Assembly (NCBI RefSeq): GCF_001618685.1
Contig: NZ_CP014342.1
Span: 2,790,001 to 2,854,000, forward strand
From: Geobacillus subterraneus
GTDB taxonomy: Bacteria > Bacillota > Bacilli > Bacillales > Anoxybacillaceae
Direction of reading: 5' to 3'
DNA: 64,000 bases
Shown piece after piece: positions 34,324 through 44,767 of the stretch. The notes under the pieces are model-generated. The model was not told the origin of the DNA and did not search any database. It was given only the letters and a program-made list of their open reading frames with translations. The position numbers were made by a program, and so were the translations under genes. Every line of letters begins with the position of its first letter. The first letter of the stretch is position 1.

Positions 34324-34631
34324 CGCAGCCTCTCCCCCCTTCGATTCGATGGTTTACGCGCGGGGCAGGCAAACGGCAGGGCGTCCGGTTCCGGTCGAAG
34401 CCGGATCATCGCCATCGTTCGAATACGTGCTTAGCGAGTGGCCTCTCTGAACGATGGAACCGTTGCTTTGTGGGCGCATACCATTTGTCTCATCTAGCTC
34501 TTCTCCTCTCGTAAATCATTTTATTATTCGTTTGAAACAATTAGAATATCGATCGCGGTGAATGATTCCTCTTTCGACGCGCTTTTCCTGCCTTTCTTTT
34601 CACGCTAACGCTGTACAGGCATAATATCCGA
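34324..34631. other. Leader/intergenic region of the lysine operon
   Basis: About 310 bp with no conserved ORF. A 9-bp inverted repeat CCATCGTTC / GAACGATGG lies between about 34412 and 34456, upstream of the aminotransferase and just far enough to be an operator or a leader hairpin. AT-rich sequence around 34505-34550 probably holds the promoter, but I find no clean -35/-10 pair. I see no T-box or lysine riboswitch fold. Confidence 0.5.
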
Positions 34632-34661
34632 AAGAAAAACCGGGCGTCTAGTCACGCCCGG
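34632..34661 (-). terminator. Terminator of thiC
   Basis: CCGGGCGT (34640-34647) / ACGCCCGG (34654-34661), then TTTTTCTTTC on the minus strand, 20 bp past the thiC stop. Confidence 0.85.
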
Positions 34662-34681
34662 CACACATATACAGCCTCTTC

Positions 34682-36448
<1,767 letters not shown>

Positions 36449-36451
36449 TTA

Positions 36452-36485
36452 CGCAAAAACGGGTTCCGCAAAACGAACGGAACCC
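36452..36485 (-). terminator. Riboswitch-controlled terminator ahead of thiC
   Basis: GGGTTCCG (36461-36468) / CGGAACCC (36478-36485), then GTTTTTGCG on the minus strand. It stands between the riboswitch aptamer and the thiC ribosome site, as expected for premature termination on TPP binding. Confidence 0.82.
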
Positions 36486-36537
36486 GATCAAGGCAAAAAG
36501 ACCAAATGAACAACCCAAGCGTCCATCTGTTCCCGCT

Positions 36538-36636
36538 GCCTGCTTCCCTACGCTGGCATGACCCAGATCAGGTTCAAAGGGTCAAAGAACTTCATCGCGT
36601 TCTTTTCTCAGCCCGGCTCCCGGACTCCCCTAGCAG
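36538..36636 (-). ncRNA. TPP riboswitch (THI element)
   Basis: On the minus strand the aptamer blocks follow in order: GGGGAGTCC, CTGAGA (binds the pyrimidine), GACCCTTTGAACCTGATC, then TGGGTCATGCCAGCGTAGGG and AAGC. These are the invariant parts of the TPP riboswitch. It senses thiamine diphosphate and controls thiC through the terminator at 36452-36485. Confidence 0.95.
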
Positions 36637-36669
36637 ATGAGCGTATAACCATGATGACTGACTTTTTTT

Positions 36670-36698
36670 ATTTTACTGCACAATAGGCCAATGCGCAA
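36670..36698 (-). promoter_or_regulatory. Probable promoter of the thiC transcript
   Basis: Minus strand TTGCGC (36693-36698), a 17-bp spacer and TAAAAT (36670-36675), about 30 bp before the aptamer. Confidence 0.5.
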
Positions 36699-36745
36699 AC
36701 CATTTTGTTCCATGCCACAGCTTTACAAACACACTTTTTCTCTAC

Positions 36746-37999
36746 TCATACTGAAAATTGCTTTAGCATCACCCGCATCTCGTCCGCCATCTGGCCGAGC
36801 GATGTCGACGAAGAGGCGATTTCTTCGACCGAGGCCATTTGTTCTTGGGTTGCCGCCGATACATTGGCAGCGCTAGCAGCTGACTGTTCAACGATTTGGG
36901 TCATCTGTCGGAGCGCCTCATCCACCTGGCGGGCATGGCCCGTCATTTGTTCAATCGCGGACGATACTTGTCGAATTTGTTCGCTTACTTGACCGACCGC
37001 CTCGCGAATATCAGCAAACGACTGACCGGCGACAGCGACGACGTCCAACCCTTGCGTCACCTCAGCAACGACCCGCTCTGTGGAGGAAATCGCCAACTTC
37101 GTCTCTTCTTGAATGTAGCCAATGAGATCGGAAATTTGCTGCGCTGAACGTGCGGACTGTTCCGCCAATTTCCGCACCTCGTCCGCGACAACAGCAAACC
37201 CTTTCCCTTGCTCGCCGGCGCGCGCCGCTTCAATCGCCGCATTGAGCGCCAGCAAATTCGTCTGTGACGCAATGCCCGTGATCGCTTCCGTAATTTGCCC
37301 GATCTCATTCGAGCGCTCCCCGAGCCCTTTGACAACTTGGCCGAGCGCTTGAACGTGGTCGTAAATGAATTGCATTTGCTCAGCCATTTGCGTCACGGAC
37401 TGCTTGCCGGCTTCCGCTTTCACCGCCGTTTCTTGGGCGCTGTGAGCCACTTCTTTCGTATGACGGGCAACGTCAACGAGCGTTTGGGAAATGTCATTGA
37501 CCGATGCCGCTGTGCCACGGGCCGCATCCGCCTGCTCTTCCGCATGGGCAGCGAGCCTTTCCATCGTTGCCGCAATTTGTTCTGTCGCTCCCGTCGTCTG
37601 CTCGGCGACGGTGGCTAGCTGGCCGGAAAACTGCGACACTTCGTCAGCATGGTGTTGAATGCGGCCGATCACCTTTTGCCAAGCGTCCGCCATATCGTTC
37701 AATGATGCGGCAATCGGCCGCAGCTGCTGCACGCTGTCCAGCGGCACGCGCACCGTTAAGTCCCCGCCTGTCATCTTGTCTAAATATTTGTTAATGACGG
37801 CAATCGGAGCAACAAACCGTCGGTAATTGAGCGTTGCTGAAATGAAACCGACAATCGCGCCAAATAGCAATGTAGCGGCCAATGTCCACCAAAACGCCGC
37901 CCCGCGAATGCTGTTGGCCAGGCATATCGCAAGGCCGATCGCCGCCGTTCCCGGGATGACGACGAACATCGTGCGAATGATATAACTCATGAACGACAA
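36746..37999 (-). CDS. Methyl-accepting chemotaxis protein with minimal extracytoplasmic part
   Basis: About 417 residues from TTG at 37999, which has GGGGG eight bases upstream (an open frame reaching 38134 has no ribosome site). Two transmembrane helices near residues 8-28 and 35-58 are separated by only a few residues, so there is no outer ligand-binding domain. A HAMP domain follows ([22 protein letters not shown]). The signalling domain has the hairpin tip [20 protein letters not shown], then [20 protein letters not shown], and helical methylation regions rich in Ala, Glu and Gln. It probably senses membrane or cytosolic signals, or works with a partner. It is a single gene upstream of the thiC leader, with no clear terminator. 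Confidence 0.9.
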   Translation of the reverse strand: MSFMSYIIRTMFVVIPGTAAIGLAICLANSIRGAAFWWTLAATLLFGAIVGFISATLNYRRFVAPIAVINKYLDKMTGGDLTVRVPLDSVQQLRPIAASLNDMADAWQKVIGRIQHHADEVSQFSGQLATVAEQTTGATEQIAATMERLAAHAEEQADAARGTAASVNDISQTLVDVARHTKEVAHSAQETAVKAEAGKQSVTQMAEQMQFIYDHVQALGQVVKGLGERSNEIGQITEAITGIASQTNLLALNAAIEAARAGEQGKGFAVVADEVRKLAEQSARSAQQISDLIGYIQEETKLAISSTERVVAEVTQGLDVVAVAGQSFADIREAVGQVSEQIRQVSSAIEQMTGHARQVDEALRQMTQIVEQSAASAANVSAATQEQMASVEEIASSSTSLGQMADEMRVMLKQFSV

Positions 38000-38141
38000 A
38001 CTGTTTTCCCCCTTTTCTATCGTCAAAAAACTTTTTACTATTCCTATCGCATGGACATATTCGCCAGCACACATGTATTTTCCTTCTTTAGTGCCCTCTC
38101 CGATAGCCTGAAATAAAATTTCTATTGCCAGCAAAAAGGAA

Positions 38142-38170
38142 TTGCATTAAAATAACGATTGTCTTATAAA
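38142..38170 (+). promoter_or_regulatory. SigA promoter of the M14 peptidase gene
   Basis: TTGCAT (38142-38147), a 17-bp spacer and TATAAA (38165-38170), 38 bp before the start codon with ATGGAGG between. Confidence 0.6.
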
Positions 38171-38207
38171 TATTCATTTGCTAGATCAATAGAATGGAGG
38201 ATCATTC

Positions 38208-40592
38208 ATGGATAAAAAGAAAATGATCGGCGGCGCGCTTGCCGTTGGTTTGCTGGCCTTTTCCCCTTGGACAGCTGCGCAAGCCGGACCGGTCAAATGG
38301 ACGAACGTCAATGCGTTTGAAGAACAAAACGGAAGCTTGTTTAACCAAGAAAACTATGACTTTGTCAAGTTTTCGCAAATCGGCGCCAAACTGAACGAAA
38401 TTGAAAAGCGGTCGAACCGCGTCAAGGTGGAAGTGAGAGGAACATCAGTGAACGGTTATCCGCTTTATGTCGTCACGATTGCCGACCCGTCGACGCGCGG
38501 CAAATTCGGCAAAATTCAGGCGCTCCGGAAGCAAATGTTCAAAAATCCGGGCAAAGCGCAAGAATGGGTGGCGAACAACGAAGACTTCAAAGTGCCGATT
38601 ATGATCAACGGTTCAATCCATGGAACTGAATTTGTCGGCACGGACGCCATTCTTCAACTGATTGAACGGTTCGCCACACAAAACGATCACGTGACGAAAC
38701 AAATTTTAGCGAACACCGTCCTCATTTTTAACGTCGTGCAAAACCCGGATGGACGCGTGCAGGCGACGCGGTTTAACGGCGTGGGAATCGACTTGAACCG
38801 CGATTTTATCACCCAGTCGCAACCGGAAACACGGGAAACCGTAGAATTAATCAAAGAATGGAATCCCATGGTCTTCCTTGATACGCATGGGTATGTCAAA
38901 AACTATGGGCCGAACCTGCAAGGGCTGATCGAGCCTTGCACGCCGCCGCATAACCCGAACTATGAATATGATTTGTACATCAAATGGGCGCTCGAGCAGG
39001 CAAAAGCGATGGAAGCGGAAATTCTGGCCGACAAAGCCTCTTATCAAGGCGAACTGTACAAATCGATGGAAGGCGTCTATATTCCGTATCGAGACGACGC
39101 GGCCGGCTGGGATGACTATCCGCCGATTTTCACGCCTATGTACGCCATGTACCATGGCGCTTACGGTCACACGCTCGAAGCGCCAACTAACGATTGGGAC
39201 GGCGTTCGTTGGCAATACAACGCGATTATGGGCGCGTTGAAATTCGCTGTTGAACATAAGCAAGAAATGATCGCCGACCAAATTGAAATGTTTAAACGTG
39301 GAATTACATTCAGCCATCCGCATCATCCGGAAGGCTTTTTCCCGAACGCCTATATTTTGCCGGTCGATGAAACTGATCCGACCGTCACCTTAAAAGCGGT
39401 GGAACATCTGCTCCGCAATGACATTGAAGTGAAACAGGCGGCGCAGCCGTTTACCGTAGGCGGGACAACGTATCCGAAAGGGACGTACATCGTTCCGATG
39501 GACCAGGCAAAAGCGGGCTTAGCCAACACAATGCTTTGGGATGGCGAAGACATTACGGACGATACGCCGGCGATGTATGACATCTCGGCATGGAGTTTGC
39601 CGGAATTATGGGGATTTGCGGCCATCCCTGTTAACGAGAAGGTGAACGTCCCAGCGACAAACGTAGGAAACGTCCAAGTGCAAGGGTCGTTAACCGGGAA
39701 AGGCCCGTACCTCATTCCGAACAGCTCGGTCAGCGCCGTCCGTCTCGTGAATACGCTGTTGCAACAAGGCATTGCCGTCAAACGCGATGAGCGCGGAAAC
39801 TTCTATGTGGAAGCGCCGGCCAACCGCATCGCAGCAGCGGTGAAAGAATCGGGACTGCATATTTCTACCGCCGCTGTTCCGGCTGATGCCGAACCGATTA
39901 CAAGCGTCCGCATCGCCCTATTGAAGGACGGCGGGATGAATAAACAGCAATCCCATTCCGGCACGAAGCTGGCGCTGCAGCGCCTCGGCTTCCAAGTGAC
40001 TGAATTGACGCCTGTCGAAGTGGCCGCAAACGGTCTTGACGGATTTGACGTCTTTATTTACAGCGGCACGGAAAACTTGATTTCTTTCAAATTGAGTGCC
40101 GCCAATAAAGAGTTTGGCTTGCAAAGCGCAGAGCAGTACAACGCCTTCAAAGCCAACGTCACCGCATTTGTCCAACATGGCGGCAAATATATCGCTGTCG
40201 GCGCTGGGGCGTCAAGAGCGACCTACACGCTCGGCCTCACCGATGACACGGTTCATATCGGCGGCTCAAACAGCAACGGCATCGTCCGCGTCAACTACAG
40301 CGGCACAGGGACAACCGTCGGCTACGGCCAAGACGACATCGGCTTTGTGTACCGCCCGGTATGGTATACAAATACGGGCAATGATATCATCGAAGCGACA
40401 TTTATGAACGATTCAGGCTTCTTCGTCGCCGGGCATTGGAAAAACCGCGATGCTGCCCAAGGGGCGGCTGTCATTGTCCGCGAACGAAACGCCGACGTCA
40501 CGTTGATCGGGCTTGAAGCTGGATTCCGTGACCATACCGACTACCTGTTCCGCCTGCTGGCGAACGCCATCTGGGAAAACAAATCGCTATGA
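38208..40592 (+). CDS. Secreted M14-family zinc carboxypeptidase
   Basis: A 794-residue exported protein. A signal peptide covers about residues 1-26 (MDKKKMIGGALAVGLLAFSP, cleavage after AQA). The M14 catalytic domain spans about 45-340, with the zinc ligands in GSIHGTEFVG (His and Glu near 138/141) and DTHGY (His near 226). Substrate-binding Arg residues lie in NPDGRVQATRFNGVGIDLNRD. A catalytic Glu is likely in YGHTLEAPTNDWDGV. The remaining 400 residues contain a class I glutamine amidotransferase-like fold (VFIYSGTENLISF, GGKYIAVGAGAS), a domain often found at the end of large M14 proteins of unknown substrate. It is monocistronic. A role in external peptide or wall turnover is likely. 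Confidence 0.88.
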   Translation: MDKKKMIGGALAVGLLAFSPWTAAQAGPVKWTNVNAFEEQNGSLFNQENYDFVKFSQIGAKLNEIEKRSNRVKVEVRGTSVNGYPLYVVTIADPSTRGKFGKIQALRKQMFKNPGKAQEWVANNEDFKVPIMINGSIHGTEFVGTDAILQLIERFATQNDHVTKQILANTVLIFNVVQNPDGRVQATRFNGVGIDLNRDFITQSQPETRETVELIKEWNPMVFLDTHGYVKNYGPNLQGLIEPCTPPHNPNYEYDLYIKWALEQAKAMEAEILADKASYQGELYKSMEGVYIPYRDDAAGWDDYPPIFTPMYAMYHGAYGHTLEAPTNDWDGVRWQYNAIMGALKFAVEHKQEMIADQIEMFKRGITFSHPHHPEGFFPNAYILPVDETDPTVTLKAVEHLLRNDIEVKQAAQPFTVGGTTYPKGTYIVPMDQAKAGLANTMLWDGEDITDDTPAMYDISAWSLPELWGFAAIPVNEKVNVPATNVGNVQVQGSLTGKGPYLIPNSSVSAVRLVNTLLQQGIAVKRDERGNFYVEAPANRIAAAVKESGLHISTAAVPADAEPITSVRIALLKDGGMNKQQSHSGTKLALQRLGFQVTELTPVEVAANGLDGFDVFIYSGTENLISFKLSAANKEFGLQSAEQYNAFKANVTAFVQHGGKYIAVGAGASRATYTLGLTDDTVHIGGSNSNGIVRVNYSGTGTTVGYGQDDIGFVYRPVWYTNTGNDIIEATFMNDSGFFVAGHWKNRDAAQGAAVIVRERNADVTLIGLEAGFRDHTDYLFRLLANAIWENKSL

Positions 40593-40594
40593 TC

Positions 40595-40638
40595 AAAAAC
40601 GGGGGCTTCGACAATGGGGCCCCCGTTTTCGCTTTTGT
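40595..40638 (+). terminator. Terminator of the M14 peptidase gene
   Basis: ACGGGGGC (40599-40606) / GCCCCCGT (40619-40626), followed by TTTCGCTTTTGTTTTG. Confidence 0.75.
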
Positions 40639-40752
40639 TTTGTCCTGCGGCAAAATCGCCTGATGATCGGCCATCCAATCGAACGAACTAGTCGGTTTTT
40701 CTTACTGTCCGCTTCCTCCCCTTGTACAGAAGGACCATTTTTTTGTTTCATG

Positions 40753-40781
40753 TTGAAAATGATAATCATTTGTATTATGAT
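40753..40781 (+). promoter_or_regulatory. Promoter of the siderophore operon
   Basis: TTGAAA (40753-40758), a 17-bp spacer and TATGAT (40776-40781). Two Fur-like palindromes overlap or follow it at once, so iron repression is expected. Confidence 0.7.
40757..40771. promoter_or_regulatory. Fur box 1
   Basis: AAATGATAATCATTT, a perfect 15-base palindrome carrying the TGATAAT core, placed between -35 and -10 of the siderophore operon promoter. Confidence 0.75.
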
Positions 40782-40793
40782 TTTTATCGAAAT

Positions 40794-40808
40794 TGATAAT
40801 CGTTATCA
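40794..40808. promoter_or_regulatory. Fur box 2
   Basis: TGATAATCGTTATCA matches the Bacillus 7-1-7 Fur consensus (TGATAATNATTATCA) at 14 of 15 positions. It lies downstream of the -10 box and before the ribosome site GGAGGGG at 40812-40818. Confidence 0.85.
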
Positions 40809-40823
40809 AATGGAGGGGTTCCC

Positions 40824-42743
40824 TTGCATTCGATCCACCTCTTTCTTGATGAGGAAGAGAAAACCTATCAGTCTTTACAAACGATTGATCCGTCGCTGGC
40901 TCGTTTGTTTTTGTCTATTTTGCCAAATAGCCGGCGGCGCATCGCCGGCCGGCTGCTGCAGGCGCTCATTCGCGAACGGCTCATTCCCCCTGACCGGGTC
41001 ATCTGGAAGCGCGCCGGGGAAGAATGGGAACTTTTCATCCCCCTTTCCGGGACAAAACAGATCAACGCGGCAGTAGCCGAACGGTTCAGCCTCGGTCAAT
41101 TTGTCACTGTGCATCTTTGGCTGCTCGACGGAAAGGAGCGAACCCCCCTCTCCTCTCCTTTGGAGCTGCTCGAGCTTCTTCGGAGCGAAGGGCTCATCGG
41201 TTCCGCGCCAAACTGGAGCGGATTTTGCGCCGAAATCGCCAACAGCGTTGTGAACGATGCGCTCGCCTTAGCCGCGGCCGAGCGGCGAAGAAGCCGGCGG
41301 CGCGACGCCTACGGGAAGTGCTCCTCTTCGCTCGAGTGGGTGCGCGCTCAGCGGCGCCCGTTCAGTCCGCTCGTCTTTTATGAACAGTCGGTCATTGACG
41401 GACATACGCTGCATCCGTGCGCCAAAACAAGGCTTGGCTTCAGCGTCCAAGATATGATTGAGTATTCGCCGGAATGGGAAGCCACTGTCTCTCTCCCCTT
41501 GCTGGCGGTGCATCGCAGCCATTGCCGCTTTGTTTCCTTTTCCTACGGACGGATGGCAGATTGGGTTTACGAACAAGATGAAACGTTGCAGTCCGTTGTA
41601 CAAAACACGTTGCGGGCATACGGCCTGTCTGAATGCGAATACGACGTCATCCCTGTTCATCCATGGCAATGGAAACACGTCATCCAACAGCGCTTCCAAC
41701 AAGAGCTGGCCGCACAAACCATCGTTCCGATCGATGGCGGCATACTGCCTGCTTATCCGCTCGTTTCCGTGCGGACGTTTATGATCCCCAGCGCTTCCGG
41801 CGATCATTTGAAAACGCCGGTCAACGTGCAAATGACAAGCGCCATCCGCACCGTATCCCCGGCGGCGGCAGCCAATGGGCCGCGATTATCGGCATGGCTG
41901 GCCGATGTACTCACAAACGAACGGCTCGCCCCCCGCTTTCGGATCGTCAGTGAAAAGGCAGGCATCTGCTTCTTGCCTCGCGGCCGAACGGACGAGGAGA
42001 CGGCGGCCCTTGGCAAACAGCTCTCGGCCATCGTCCGGGACAATCCGGAACGCGGACTGGCTGAAGGGGAGATCGCGCTGCCGGCCGTGGCGCTTCTTTC
42101 CCCGTCTTTCCTAAGCAACAAACCCGTGGCGGCCGAACTTGTCGAGGAATATGCGGAAGATCAAGCGGCAAGCTCCATGCATGAAGCGGCTTTGTCATTT
42201 TTTCGTCAATATGCGGAAACGCTCATTCCGCCGCTGCTCGTTCTTTTATGCAAGTACGGAATCAGTCTCGAAGCCCACTTGCAAAACAGCGTCCCTGTCT
42301 TTCGCCGCGGTGTGCCTCAGGCGATGCATATTCGCGATTTAGGGGGCATTCGCCTTCATTCCGGCCGCTTCGGACGTCATTGCTATCCGCTCGATGAGCT
42401 CGCACCGTCAAGCATTGTGACAGCGGATATCGCCGAGCTGCAGCACACATTCACCCATGCTGTCATTCACAACCATCTTGGCGAGCTGATCGCCTGCCTG
42501 TCTCGCGTATTCTCTGTGGAAGAGCCACTCTTTTGGCAGACGCTGGCCGACGTGATCGAAGAGGCGTTCGCTTTGCTTGCCCGCGACAGCGAAATCAAAG
42601 AACAGATCAAACAAGATCGCGAAGCGCTATTTTCCCCGATGCTGCCGATGAAAGCGCTCGTCGCTATGCGCTTAACGGACGATCTTCGCAATCATTTCAT
42701 TGAAACGGCCAATCCGCTGGCCAAATGGAAAAGGGAGGAATGA
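40824..42743 (+). CDS. IucA/IucC-family NIS siderophore synthetase 1
   Basis: A 639-residue NRPS-independent siderophore synthetase, which adenylates a carboxylate such as citrate and joins it to an amine or alcohol. Signature parts are VIPVHPWQWKHV, LKTPVNVQMTSAIRTVSP (ATP-binding loop with Lys, Ser and Arg), SMHEAALSFFRQYAE, KYGISLEAHLQNSVPVF (active HLQN) and RDLGGIRL. Start TTG at 40824 has GGAGGGG five bases upstream. The overall length matches IucA/SbnC-type enzymes with a slightly long N-terminus. It is the first gene of a four-gene operon under Fur control; its TGA overlaps an upstream ATG of the next gene. Substrate class A, B or C cannot be told by eye. Confidence 0.92.
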   Translation: MHSIHLFLDEEEKTYQSLQTIDPSLARLFLSILPNSRRRIAGRLLQALIRERLIPPDRVIWKRAGEEWELFIPLSGTKQINAAVAERFSLGQFVTVHLWLLDGKERTPLSSPLELLELLRSEGLIGSAPNWSGFCAEIANSVVNDALALAAAERRRSRRRDAYGKCSSSLEWVRAQRRPFSPLVFYEQSVIDGHTLHPCAKTRLGFSVQDMIEYSPEWEATVSLPLLAVHRSHCRFVSFSYGRMADWVYEQDETLQSVVQNTLRAYGLSECEYDVIPVHPWQWKHVIQQRFQQELAAQTIVPIDGGILPAYPLVSVRTFMIPSASGDHLKTPVNVQMTSAIRTVSPAAAANGPRLSAWLADVLTNERLAPRFRIVSEKAGICFLPRGRTDEETAALGKQLSAIVRDNPERGLAEGEIALPAVALLSPSFLSNKPVAAELVEEYAEDQAASSMHEAALSFFRQYAETLIPPLLVLLCKYGISLEAHLQNSVPVFRRGVPQAMHIRDLGGIRLHSGRFGRHCYPLDELAPSSIVTADIAELQHTFTHAVIHNHLGELIACLSRVFSVEEPLFWQTLADVIEEAFALLARDSEIKEQIKQDREALFSPMLPMKALVAMRLTDDLRNHFIETANPLAKWKREE

Positions 42744-42748
42744 AAACG

Positions 42749-44755
42749 ATGAGCACCCGTTTATTCGCCCCGACGGCTCCTATGACGCTCTATCCGCACG
42801 AGCAGGAATGTGCACAATTCATCCGGAAACGGTTCCCTGACCGGCTTCCTGCTTACTTCCGCCATGTCGAGCGGGCGCGAACAACGATGTTGCAGCGCAC
42901 TGTCGCCGCGTTGCTGCGGGAGGACGTATTCGGTCTACACTCCCGTTCCTACAACTTGCAAGTAATCGGCTCAGTGTATATCACGAACTGGCACGGGCTG
43001 ACGCCAGAATGGGAACCGGCTGTCCGCCAGCTGCCGGCCGCCCACTTGCAAGAAGGGATCATGTATAAATTGTTCCCCGTTGCTCCCGGCCAATGTTTGC
43101 TGATCCCGATCCGCGGCGAGTCCGCCTTCCGCCAATGCGACGTCGGCGAAGAGGTCGTTTGGATCGGCGAAGGCATCCAAACGGTGCGGGACGCCCTTTC
43201 CTTCCTTTCGTTGCTAACGCCGCTCATCAAAGCGGCCGGCGAGGAACAAGCATGGGCACAGCTGGCAAAAGAGTTGGAAAACGGTACCGCCAATTTGGCG
43301 CTTGCCTATTGGCACTTTGAGGAAACTTGCCGGATGATGCGGACGGAAGCTGACGACTTGTTTGCCTACATTGAACAGCGGCAGAGCGACCCGTCATTTT
43401 GCCCGACACTGTTTTTCGAACAGCTTTGCATTGAAGGACATCCTCTCCATCCGGGCGCCAAAACGAAACTGCCGATGTCTGCGGAGGATGTGTTTGCCTA
43501 CTCGGCGGAGTTTGGCGGCGCACCGCAGCTGCCGATCGTCGCCGTCCGACGCAATTTGTGCGATTTTCGTTTTGATGGATACGAGGACCCGAACGCCTTC
43601 TTGCTCGACCGTTTCCCGTCGTTGCGCCGCCCGGTTGCGGAACGCTTTCGGCAAGCGAACAAGCAGCTGGAAGACTATGTGCTCGTACCTGTCCACCCTT
43701 GGCAATACGGGCATATCATTCCTGACGTCTACCGTGAGGAGCTGCGCGACGGCCGCCTTTGGCTGATCGAAGGGGTGACGATCCCGGCGCAGGCGACCGC
43801 CTCGTTCCGGACCGTTTTGGCGAAAGAAGCACCGTTGTATATCAAAACCGCCGTCCATAGCCAAATGACCTCGACGGTCAGGTCCATTTCCCCCCAGTCG
43901 GCCAACAACGGCGCGGCATACAGCCGGCTGTTTCGCACGATTATGGAAAGGGAAAACATATTGTCCGGCATCTTTCTTCCCGTTTGTGAAATCGGTGGCT
44001 GCTCGTTCCGCTCGGAAGACCCAAAAAAGGCACGGAACTTATCGGTCATTTATCGCGAAGGACTGGGCCGTTTCATCGGCGAAGGGGAAGTCGCCATTGC
44101 CGGCACCGCCTTATATGCCCCATCTCCATTTAGCGGCCAGACGATCATCGTGGAGATCATCGAAGCGTACGCCAGCGGGTGCGGCCGGCCATCGTCCCAC
44201 GAAACGGCGCTTTCCTTTCTTCACGAGTACGCCGCCATCGCCGTCCGTGGCTTTTTGACGCTGCTTGTCAAATACGGCATCGGACTGGAAGGACATTTAC
44301 AAAATACGGTTCCTGTCTTTCGACAAGGAAAACCGGTCAAATTGCTGTTTCGTGACTGGGGCGGCATCCGTCTGTACCGGCCGCGCCTCACGCGCCAAGG
44401 GCTCGAGATCGACGTCCGGCCGGACTCGATCACCGTCACCGACGATTTGCGTGAAGTGCAAAACAAAGTGTTTTATACGGTCTTTCAAAATCAGCTTGGG
44501 GAAATCATCCGGCATATCAGCCGCCGATGGGGCATCGCCGAGGAACAAGGCTGGGCGTGCGTCCGCCGCCAATGTGATGCGGTGTTTGCCGAATTGGCGA
44601 AAGACCCGAGCCTAACGTTCGCGGTAGACGAAGACCGCCAAGCTTTATACCGGCCGCTCGTCGACCATAAGGCGCTGACAAAAATGCGGCTGCAGCCAGA
44701 GGCGAAAACATATTGTTTCGTTTCCGTGCCGAATCCGCTAGCAACAAACCGATAA
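42749..44755 (+). CDS. IucA/IucC-family NIS siderophore synthetase 2
   Basis: A 668-residue second NIS synthetase, related to the first. It has LVPVHPWQYGHII, YIKTAVHSQMTSTVRSISP, GEVAIAGTALYAP, SSHETALSFLHEY, KYGIGLEGHLQNTVPVF and RDWGGIRLYRP. Two synthetases usually attach two different or successive units to one citrate. The C-terminus ends with a FhuF-like turn (HKALTKMRLQPEAKTYCFV). ATG at 42749 is chosen with GGGAGGA nine bases ahead; an ATG at 42740 overlaps the previous stop (ATGA) and is the alternative. It is followed by the MFS gene after 12 bp. Confidence 0.92.
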   Translation: MSTRLFAPTAPMTLYPHEQECAQFIRKRFPDRLPAYFRHVERARTTMLQRTVAALLREDVFGLHSRSYNLQVIGSVYITNWHGLTPEWEPAVRQLPAAHLQEGIMYKLFPVAPGQCLLIPIRGESAFRQCDVGEEVVWIGEGIQTVRDALSFLSLLTPLIKAAGEEQAWAQLAKELENGTANLALAYWHFEETCRMMRTEADDLFAYIEQRQSDPSFCPTLFFEQLCIEGHPLHPGAKTKLPMSAEDVFAYSAEFGGAPQLPIVAVRRNLCDFRFDGYEDPNAFLLDRFPSLRRPVAERFRQANKQLEDYVLVPVHPWQYGHIIPDVYREELRDGRLWLIEGVTIPAQATASFRTVLAKEAPLYIKTAVHSQMTSTVRSISPQSANNGAAYSRLFRTIMERENILSGIFLPVCEIGGCSFRSEDPKKARNLSVIYREGLGRFIGEGEVAIAGTALYAPSPFSGQTIIVEIIEAYASGCGRPSSHETALSFLHEYAAIAVRGFLTLLVKYGIGLEGHLQNTVPVFRQGKPVKLLFRDWGGIRLYRPRLTRQGLEIDVRPDSITVTDDLREVQNKVFYTVFQNQLGEIIRHISRRWGIAEEQGWACVRRQCDAVFAELAKDPSLTFAVDEDRQALYRPLVDHKALTKMRLQPEAKTYCFVSVPNPLATNR

Positions 44756-44767
44756 GGGGAAATCGAT

